DNA from: Planctomycetota bacterium
GTDB lineage: Bacteria; Planctomycetota; B143-G9
NCBI GenBank assembly: GCA_003644275.1
Contig: QNBY01000115.1
Span: forward strand, 1 to 5,018
DNA length: 5,018 nt
Direction of reading: 5' to 3'
Shown here: positions 1 through 4,378 of the stretch, one piece after another
How positions within the stretch are numbered: position 1 is the stretch's first letter
How the letters are laid out: every line of letters begins with the position of its first letter
Translations under genes and position numbers: made by a program
The notes under the pieces: generated by a model
The model's database searches: none
Told to the model about the DNA's origin: nothing
The model's input: only the letters and a program-made list of their open reading frames with translations

Positions 1-1154
1 GGTCGTTGCTGCTCGACTACCGCTTCGATTCCGGCGTGAGGCTCCGCCTGTCCTCCTCCTACCTCATAGGACGCTACGACCTCCTGGGGCCGGACGGCGC
101 CCCCTCGCCCGAACTCACCCGGCGCACCGACGACGGCCAGTCCTTCGACTTCCGCGCGGGCTACACCCTCGGCGGAGGGACCGACCTGCTCGTGGGCGTG
201 TTCTACGACGACTTCGAGGTGGAACGCGCATCGCACTACGCCTCCGAACGGCGCACGGGCGTTAGCGTGCTTCTGTCCGACGAGGAAAAGACGCTCTCGC
301 TCCGCCTCTGGGAACGGGCGTTCACCGGGGCGGAAGGCGATTCCGACGACGTGTTCGCCTCCCTGGAGATGCGCGACGACTACCTCATCCGGTCGGGTTC
401 CTTCTCGGTCGGGGCCGTCTTCGGGGCCCATCTCGCAGGGGAGAGCAGGGTGGTGATCGCGCCGAAACTCACCATCGGCTGGCTGGTGAACCCCCGGTTC
501 CGGCTGAGCGGCGAGCTGGGCGTCTCCTGCCGGGTGCCCTCGCTGGATTCCGATCTCACCGGCTCCCCCAGGGTGGATCCGTGGATCTCGCCGCCCTCCG
601 TGACGACGTCGTTCGACGCGTCGGTCTCCGCCCACGTGGCCTTCGCCGCTTCCGTCTCCGTCACGGCCTCGGTGTCCTGGCGTTCCGCTTCCGACGAACT
701 CTACGCGGAGGCGGGAGCGGACGGCTACCTCCTCTTCCACACTATGGAGGAAGCGGATTTCCTCTCGATCTCCGTCTCCGCGGAGACGAACCCGCTTTCC
801 TTCCTGCGTTTTCGTACTTCGCTCTCCTGGACATCGGCGGATACCGGCCCTCCCGCACGGCGCTTCCCCTATCTTCCCGAGTGGCGGGGCTCCGCGCGCG
901 TTACGCTCTCCCTGTCGGAGCGCCTCTCCCTCTCGCTGGAGGCGCGCTTCAGCGGCAGGCGGTTCGTCTCGGCGTTCTCCGACGAGCACATCGGGGGCTT
1001 TACATTGTTCGATTGCGAGTTATCCTATACCGTCGAATCCTATCTCCGCTTCTTCCTGCGGGCGGAGAACGTCGGCGACAAGGACTACGAGGTCCGGAAG
1101 GACTGGCCGGGCCGGGGCTCGTGGTTTCTCGCGGGCGTAGAGATCAGATTCTGA
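1..1154 (+). CDS. TonB-dependent outer-membrane receptor, C-terminal beta-barrel part (5' partial)
   Basis: The frame is open from the first bases and ends at TGA 1152-1154. The TTG at base 6 is not a credible start, because this is mid-barrel sequence. The visible ~383 residues are alternating polar/hydrophobic strands separated by loops rich in D, E, G, S and P, as in 22-strand TonB-dependent receptors. The end is diagnostic: the run RAENVGDKDYE (NAC of the Asn codon at 1068-1070), then a PGRGSWFLAG segment, then a terminal Phe. This matches the family pattern of Asn-(Leu/Val)-x-Asp-Lys-x-Tyr, PGR, and the C-terminal aromatic residue used for barrel assembly. The signal peptide, TonB box and plug domain must lie upstream, outside the window. 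The protein would import a scarce ligand (metal chelate, cobalamin or oligosaccharide) using energy from ExbBD-TonB. The exbB gene starts 10 bases downstream. The substrate cannot be told from the barrel alone. Confidence 0.88.
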   Translation, partial: SLLLDYRFDSGVRLRLSSSYLIGRYDLLGPDGAPSPELTRRTDDGQSFDFRAGYTLGGGTDLLVGVFYDDFEVERASHYASERRTGVSVLLSDEEKTLSLRLWERAFTGAEGDSDDVFASLEMRDDYLIRSGSFSVGAVFGAHLAGESRVVIAPKLTIGWLVNPRFRLSGELGVSCRVPSLDSDLTGSPRVDPWISPPSVTTSFDASVSAHVAFAASVSVTASVSWRSASDELYAEAGADGYLLFHTMEEADFLSISVSAETNPLSFLRFRTSLSWTSADTGPPARRFPYLPEWRGSARVTLSLSERLSLSLEARFSGRRFVSAFSDEHIGGFTLFDCELSYTVESYLRFFLRAENVGDKDYEVRKDWPGRGSWFLAGVEIRF

Positions 1155-1164
1155 GGAGCTGAAG

Positions 1165-1803
1165 GTGGAGACCGACCTCTTTTCCCTGTTCAGCCGCGGC
1201 GGCTTCCTGATGTATCCCATCCTCGCGTGCTCGGTGATCGCGGTGGGCATAATCGCCGAACGCATTTTACGCCTGCGCGAGGCTTCCCAGGGCAGGGCGC
1301 GGTTCCTCTCCGAGCTCGGCGACATATTCACGAGCGGCTTCAACCCGGCGGCGGCGCTGAACCTGTGCGAGCGCTCTCCCGGCATACTCCCGCAGCTCGC
1401 CAAGGTGGCCATCCTCAACCGCGACCGCTCGCCCGAGGAACTGCGTGAGGCGGTGGAGGCCGAGGCGGCCCGCCTCCTGCCGGCCCTCCACAAGAACCTC
1501 ACCCTGCTCGGCGTCATCGCCCAGATAACGCCCCTGCTGGGCCTGCTCGGCACCGTGGTGGGCATGATAGACTCGTTCGCCGCCATCCAGCAGGCCTCCG
1601 CGGCGGGGCAGGGCATAGTGGGCGCCGACGTCGTGGCGGGCGGCATCTGGACCGCCCTCATCACCACCGCCGCGGGCCTCACCGTGGCGATACCGGTGTA
1701 CGTGGCCTACAGCTTCCTCGACCGCTGGGCGGACGCGGTGGCGGCCGAGCTCGAGCTCGCCTCCGCCGACATAGTCAGGCTCATGGAAGGGGGAAGCGCT
1801 TGA
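1165..1803 (+). CDS. exbB: ExbB/TolQ/MotA-family proton channel subunit
   Basis: This is the inner-membrane channel of the motor that uses proton motive force to energise TonB-dependent transport. The 212 residues have the family layout: TM1 at about 14-35, a cytoplasmic domain at 36-105, TM2 at about 112-138 carrying TPLLGLLGTVVGMIDSF, TM3 at about 158-185 carrying GGIWTALITTAAGLTVAIP, and a cytoplasmic tail. The pore threonines Thr130 and Thr168 align with Thr148 and Thr181 of E. coli ExbB. The TM3 glutamate of E. coli (Glu176) aligns with Thr163 here. The GTG start is set by GAGGAG at 1153-1158, six bases upstream, and by the short gap after the receptor. The end overlaps exbD by four bases. 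TolQ is the main alternative, but the receptor neighbour favours ExbB. It is a compact form without the longer N-terminal extension of E. coli ExbB. Confidence 0.92.
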   Translation: METDLFSLFSRGGFLMYPILACSVIAVGIIAERILRLREASQGRARFLSELGDIFTSGFNPAAALNLCERSPGILPQLAKVAILNRDRSPEELREAVEAEAARLLPALHKNLTLLGVIAQITPLLGLLGTVVGMIDSFAAIQQASAAGQGIVGADVVAGGIWTALITTAAGLTVAIPVYVAYSFLDRWADAVAAELELASADIVRLMEGGSA

Positions 1804-2231
1804 GGTTCCGATTCGTCCGTTCCTCCCGCGACCCCTCGCTCCGCCGCCTCGACATCACGCCCCTCGTGGACGTGGTGTTCCTGCTTCTCATCTTCTTCAT
1901 GCTCACATCCAACTACGTCCTGCAGGCGGGCATAAAAGTCACGCTCCCCTCCGCCCGCGACACCTTCACCCTCCCGCCCGCGCGGGTGGAGGTCTTCATC
2001 ACCGCCGACGACGTGATCTACATGGGCCCCCGCCGCGTCACCCCCGACGAGCTCCTCTTTCTCCTCAAGGACGCCCGCGCGACGCGCGACACCGTCCTCA
2101 TCTTCGCCGACGTGGACTGCCGCCACGGCCGCGTGGTGGAGGTGGAGGACGTCTGCCGGAGGGCCGGATTCACCGACATCAGCGTGGCCACCCGCCCCGT
2201 GGAGCCGGAACCGGGAAAGGCGGAGCCGTGA
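1800..2231 (+). CDS. exbD: ExbD/TolR-family biopolymer transport protein
   Basis: This is the single-span partner of ExbB. A dimer sits in the ExbB pentamer pore and carries the protonatable aspartate that drives the motor. The 143 residues show a short cytoplasmic N-terminus ending in RLDITPLVDVVF, a membrane segment at about 23-41, and a periplasmic domain from about 45. Asp24 in the TPLVD motif matches the essential Asp25 of E. coli ExbD. The periplasmic part keeps the family pattern, with a strand around VEVFITADDVIYM (63-75), the T-x-D-E-L helix start (81-85) and the closing AGFTDISVAT (122-131). The TTG start overlaps the exbB stop (TTGA). It follows a GGAAGGGGGA purine run at 1785-1794, and no ATG lies near. 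The stop overlaps the GTG of the next gene. TolR is less likely given the receptor upstream. Confidence 0.92.
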   Translation: MRFRFVRSSRDPSLRRLDITPLVDVVFLLLIFFMLTSNYVLQAGIKVTLPSARDTFTLPPARVEVFITADDVIYMGPRRVTPDELLFLLKDARATRDTVLIFADVDCRHGRVVEVEDVCRRAGFTDISVATRPVEPEPGKAEP

Positions 2232-2848
2232 GGATATACGACATAGGCACCGTAGTCGGACCGCGGGCCCCGCGCTTCCCGGGCGATACGCCGCCCTCCC
2301 TCGAACCCCATTTCTCCCCCGACGGCTGGCGCATATCGTCTTTGCTCATGACCACCCATTCCGCCTCCCATTACGACTTCCCCCTCCACATGATCCCCGG
2401 CGGAGCGGCCGCCGACGACTACCCGGCGGACCGCTTCATCGGGCTCGCCCGCCTGCTGGACGCACCGGCCGATCCGGACGGGCTTTTGGAGCTGCTGAGC
2501 CGCCTTCCCATGCGGGAGCGCATACTTTTGCTCCGCTTCGGCCCCGCCCCGCCCGCGCTCACCGCGCCCGCCGCCGAACTGCTCGTGGAGCGCGGCCTCT
2601 CCATCGTGGGCACCGACGCCCTCTCGGTGGAGCAGGGCCCGCCCTTCCCGGTGCACAGGACGCTTCTCGAGGCCGACGTGCTTGTGCTCGAGAACCTCTC
2701 GCTTGACCTCCCGCCCGCAGGCGTGTATCTTTTCGTGGGCCCGCCCCTCCCCGTGGAAGGAGGCGACGGCGCGCCCTGCAGGCCGATCCTCATATCCGGA
2801 GGGCTCGCCTCCGGTTTCCGCCGGACAGAGACGGAGTCCGACACATGA
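2228..2848 (+). CDS. KynB-like cyclase/amidohydrolase (cyclase family, metal-dependent)
   Basis: Members of this family are metal-dependent hydrolases that include N-formylkynurenine formamidase (KynB) and isatin hydrolase. The 206 residues match the usual KynB length, and the expected active-site pattern is visible. His44, His48, Asp50 and His54 lie in HSASHYDFPLH, corresponding to the family motif HxGTHxDxPxH. His143 and Glu155 are separated by 12 residues, like His160 and Glu172 of Bacillus KynB. Further family signatures are SIVGTDALSVE (125-135), VLENL (153-157) and a C-terminal VGPPLPVEGGDGAPCRPI stretch. The Gly-Thr of the motif is Ala-Ser here, so substrate preference may differ. No signal peptide is seen, so it is probably cytoplasmic. 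The GTG start overlaps the exbD stop (GTGA), with purine-rich GGGAAAGG at about 2212-2219 as the likely ribosome site. The gene ends in an ATGA overlap with the next. The substrate is not deducible, and no kynA or kynU is present to support tryptophan breakdown. Confidence 0.85.
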   Translation: MRIYDIGTVVGPRAPRFPGDTPPSLEPHFSPDGWRISSLLMTTHSASHYDFPLHMIPGGAAADDYPADRFIGLARLLDAPADPDGLLELLSRLPMRERILLLRFGPAPPALTAPAAELLVERGLSIVGTDALSVEQGPPFPVHRTLLEADVLVLENLSLDLPPAGVYLFVGPPLPVEGGDGAPCRPILISGGLASGFRRTETESDT

Positions 2849-3756
2849 CGGCGACCGACGACCACGCCAAGGAGAGCGACTATTCCATGCGCATAGCGGA
2901 CCTCATGGTCCGTTCGGACGAGGTGCTCGAACGCTTCTACAAGCGCTCCATCATCTGCACCGTGGTGGTGGTGGCGGCGGTGGCGGGCCTCTTGCTGGAC
3001 ATAGCCTTCCTCTCGCTGTTCACCACCGTGGGGAAGCTCGTCTACTACGCCTCTCTGGTGTTGCTCCTCGGAGCGCTCCTCGCCTATCTCTACTCCTACT
3101 ACGACTACACCCACAAGGGCGCCGCCGTGAACTCGATGATAGCCGACGCCCGCAAGAAGCTGGCCGAGCAGGAGGAGCTCGAGAAGCTCAAGGAAAAGAT
3201 ACGCACCCGCATAGACCGCATGAGCGGCGAGGCGGCCTGGTTCTCGCAGCTGATGGCGCCGGGGGCCATAGAGTCGCTCGACCGCGACACCTCGGAGGAG
3301 CGCGGCAACGAGGAATTCGAGTACTTCGTGCGGAAGTTCTTCGAGAAGATGGGCTTCCGCGTGGAGCATTCCACGGTGGTGCTCTCCAGCGGCATATACA
3401 TGCGGATGGCGCGCGACGACCGCAAGTACCTCATCTATCCCGTCCATCCCCCGCGCACGCTGGACGAGGAAGACGTGCGCGAGACCTATCGGGAGCTCCT
3501 CTCCGAGCAGGAAGACGCCGCGGTGATAGTCACCTCGGGTTCGTTCACCCAGAAGGCCAAGGAATTCGCGGCGCGCAAGCAGGACCTCCTGCTCTACGAC
3601 CGCAGCGCTCTGCTGGAGGGCATAAAGGGCATCGTGGGGGCGTTGAGGACCCGCATAGAGCAGGAACGCCGCGTGCTGAACGAGGCGGACACCGTCCGCG
3701 TGCTCGCGGAGGCGCTCAAGAACGACAACGGCCCCAAGGCGGGCGCTTCGTCCTGA
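2845..3756 (+). CDS. Membrane protein: two TM segments, coiled coil and degenerate Mrr-like nuclease-fold domain
   Basis: I do not recognise a named family for the whole 303-residue protein. From the N-terminus it has a charged cytoplasmic stretch (1-35), two hydrophobic segments (about 36-58 and 64-86) joined by a short loop, a Lys/Glu-rich probable coiled coil (about 96-127), and a globular domain (about 150-262). The globular domain reads like a restriction-endonuclease Mrr_cat domain. EEFEYFVRKFFEKMGFRVE (156-174) matches the first helix and strand, and AAVIVTSGSFTQKAKEFA (225-242) matches the very typical 'v-T-sG-F-t-x-A-x-x-A' core, followed by LLLYDRSALLEGI. The catalytic positions are missing. 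Where active members have G-x-D, this has GIY (183-185), and the following strand reads YLIYPVH (195-201) in place of a QxK motif. It is therefore probably a non-cleaving fold. The ATG at 2845 is chosen because it overlaps the cyclase stop (ATGA) and has GGAG at 2833-2836. Both termini are predicted cytoplasmic. It may be structural, regulatory or nucleic-acid-binding, but its function is unknown. Confidence 0.75.
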   Translation: MTATDDHAKESDYSMRIADLMVRSDEVLERFYKRSIICTVVVVAAVAGLLLDIAFLSLFTTVGKLVYYASLVLLLGALLAYLYSYYDYTHKGAAVNSMIADARKKLAEQEELEKLKEKIRTRIDRMSGEAAWFSQLMAPGAIESLDRDTSEERGNEEFEYFVRKFFEKMGFRVEHSTVVLSSGIYMRMARDDRKYLIYPVHPPRTLDEEDVRETYRELLSEQEDAAVIVTSGSFTQKAKEFAARKQDLLLYDRSALLEGIKGIVGALRTRIEQERRVLNEADTVRVLAEALKNDNGPKAGASS

Positions 3757-3765
3757 CTTTTTGAG

Positions 3766-3793
3766 TTGCATCCCCCTGCGAGGGGGTTATACT
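3766..3793 (+). promoter_or_regulatory. Sigma70-type promoter for the ferredoxin-nifU unit
   Basis: A -35 element TTGCAT (3766-3771) and a -10 element TATACT (3788-3793) are separated by 16 bases. Both are close to the consensus TTGACA and TATAAT. Transcription would start near 3800, giving a leader of about 25 bases that contains the AAGGAGGA ribosome site at 3813-3820. The position between the stop at 3756 and the ferredoxin ATG at 3825 supports it. The match is by eye only. Confidence 0.6.
3772..3786. repeat. Short GC-rich inverted repeat in the promoter spacer
   Basis: CCCCCT (3772-3777) and AGGGGG (3781-3786) are perfect reverse complements around a three-base GCG loop. The repeat fills 15 of the 16 bases between the -35 and -10 elements. 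It may be a protein-binding site in the promoter. In read-through RNA from the upstream operon it would form a six-base-pair hairpin followed by TTATACTT, which could act as a weak terminator. The run of uridines needed for a strong terminator is missing. Confidence 0.5.
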
Positions 3794-3824
3794 TCCGGTT
3801 GTCAAACCATCGAAGGAGGAATCC

Positions 3825-3995
3825 ATGGCTCACGTTATCACCGAAGAGTGCATTGCTTGCGGCAGCTGTATCGATTCCTGCCCCGTGGGCGCCATCCACG
3901 AGGGGGATCCGCACTACAGCATCGACGCCGACGCCTGCATCGACTGCGGCTCCTGCGTCGACGCCTGCCCGGTCGGTGCCATCAAGCCGCAGTAA
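3825..3995 (+). CDS. 2[4Fe-4S] ferredoxin (clostridial/bacterial type)
   Basis: This is a small soluble electron carrier. The 56 residues contain two classic cluster motifs, Cys9-x2-Cys12-x2-Cys15-x3-Cys19-Pro and Cys38-x2-Cys41-x2-Cys44-x3-Cys48-Pro. They sit in two internally similar halves, each ending in CPVGAI, the duplicated structure of clostridial ferredoxins. The length is typical (about 55-60). The short linker of about 18 residues between the motifs is also typical, with no extended loop or C-terminal helix. The ATG is set by a strong AAGGAGGA at 3813-3820, four bases upstream, and the stop is TAA 3993-3995. The gene starts its own transcription unit and is followed 35 bases later by a NifU-domain gene. 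Such ferredoxins serve pyruvate:ferredoxin oxidoreductase, hydrogenases and similar low-potential enzymes in anaerobes. The particular partner is not visible here. Seven isoleucines use ATC or ATT only, unlike the upstream operon. Confidence 0.96.
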   Translation: MAHVITEECIACGSCIDSCPVGAIHEGDPHYSIDADACIDCGSCVDACPVGAIKPQ

Positions 3996-4030
3996 GCCGC
4001 CGTTTCCTTCCCCGACCTCCGGAGGCTGAA

Positions 4031-4258
4031 ATGAACGAGGAAAAGATCAAACAGGCGATCGAGGAGATCAAACCCGCCCTCCAGGCCGACGGAGGCGACA
4101 TCGAGTACCTCGGTCTCGACGAGGAAGGCTACGTCCTCGTCAGGTTGCTCGGCGCCTGTCAAGGTTGTCCCATGGCCCGCATCACGCGGGAGCGCGGAGT
4201 CGAGCGCCGCATCCGCATGTACGAGCCCGACATAAAGGGCGTCAAGAACATGGCGTAG
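4031..4258 (+). CDS. NifU C-terminal-domain (Nfu-type) iron-sulfur cluster protein
   Basis: This small scaffold or carrier protein is for iron-sulfur cluster delivery. The 75 residues are just the NifU C-terminal domain. They have the N-terminal helix with IRPxLxxDGGD-like sequence (IKPALQADGGDIEYL, 13-27), then YVLVRLLGACQGCP (34-47) with the cluster-binding pair Cys43-x2-Cys46, and a C-terminal helix with GVERRIR (56-62) before a P-D-I-K-G-V ending. In this family two subunits share a [4Fe-4S] cluster through the CxxC motif. The ATG at 4031 is chosen because GGAGG lies at 4021-4025 and the domain is complete from there. A longer upstream reading in this frame would run through the ferredoxin gene. 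It lies 35 bases after the ferredoxin and shares its promoter and terminator, which suggests it supplies clusters to ferredoxin-type proteins. The residues after CP (MARITRERG) differ from the usual S/T-rich stretch. Confidence 0.92.
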   Translation: MNEEKIKQAIEEIKPALQADGGDIEYLGLDEEGYVLVRLLGACQGCPMARITRERGVERRIRMYEPDIKGVKNMA

Positions 4259-4278
4259 CAACGGCCGGCGGCACGTCG

Positions 4279-4307
4279 AAAAGGGGGCGCTTTCGCGCCC
4301 CCTTTTT
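4279..4307 (+). terminator. Rho-independent terminator after the NifU-domain gene
   Basis: GGGGGCGC (4283-4290) pairs perfectly with GCGCCCCC (4295-4302) around a TTTC loop. It is preceded by AAAA (4279-4282) and followed by TTTTT (4303-4307). The eight GC pairs and the U-tract make it strong. The A-tract opposite the T-tract could let it work on both strands. It lies 20 bases past the stop at 4258. Confidence 0.93.
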
Positions 4308-4326
4308 ATAGTAGGGAGGAAATTGC

Positions 4327-4354
4327 TTGATATCCTGTCTCGAAGTGGTATGAT
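4327..4354 (+). promoter_or_regulatory. Sigma70-type promoter for the low-GC orphan gene
   Basis: A -35 element TTGATA (4327-4332) and a -10 element TATGAT (4349-4354) are 16 bases apart, each one mismatch from consensus. The start of transcription would be near 4361, with a leader of about 18 bases containing GGGAGG (4368-4373) before the ATG at 4379. The preceding terminator isolates this gene from the ferredoxin unit, so it needs its own promoter. Confidence 0.7.
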
Positions 4355-4362
4355 ACTTCGAG
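4339..4362. promoter_or_regulatory. Perfect 8+8 inverted repeat overlapping the promoter, probable operator
   Basis: The arms CTCGAAGT (4339-4346) and ACTTCGAG (4355-4362) are exact reverse complements, separated by eight bases (4347-4354) that include the whole -10 element. The 16-base centre-to-centre distance of the arms is suited to a dimeric helix-turn-helix regulator on about one and a half helical turns. A protein bound here would block RNA polymerase. A further CTCGAA half-site lies just inside the gene at 4388-4393. The binding protein is unknown. Autoregulation by the downstream product is possible but untested. Confidence 0.6.
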
Positions 4363-4378
4363 GTTGCGGGAGGAAAAA

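Noticed and set aside
2682..3764. 360-codon open frame on the plus strand in another frame
   Set aside because: It overlaps the coupled cyclase and membrane-protein genes, is rich in Arg, Gly, His and Pro, and has no recognisable motif or ribosome site.
2419..3771. 450-codon open frame on the minus strand
   Set aside because: It lies antisense to the cyclase and membrane-protein genes, has a biased His/Glu/Leu/Arg composition expected from GC-rich codon shadows, and shows no domain. The plus-strand genes have recognisable families and coupled starts.
4016..4025. Palindrome CCTCCGGAGG containing the ribosome site of the NifU-domain gene
   Set aside because: The halves abut with no loop, so a stable intramolecular hairpin hiding the ribosome site cannot form beyond about three pairs. 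Probably chance in GC-rich sequence.
3761..4258. 165-codon version of the NifU-domain gene with a long N-terminal extension
   Set aside because: The extension is the ferredoxin gene read out of frame. GGAGG at 4021-4025 and the complete domain support the start at 4031.
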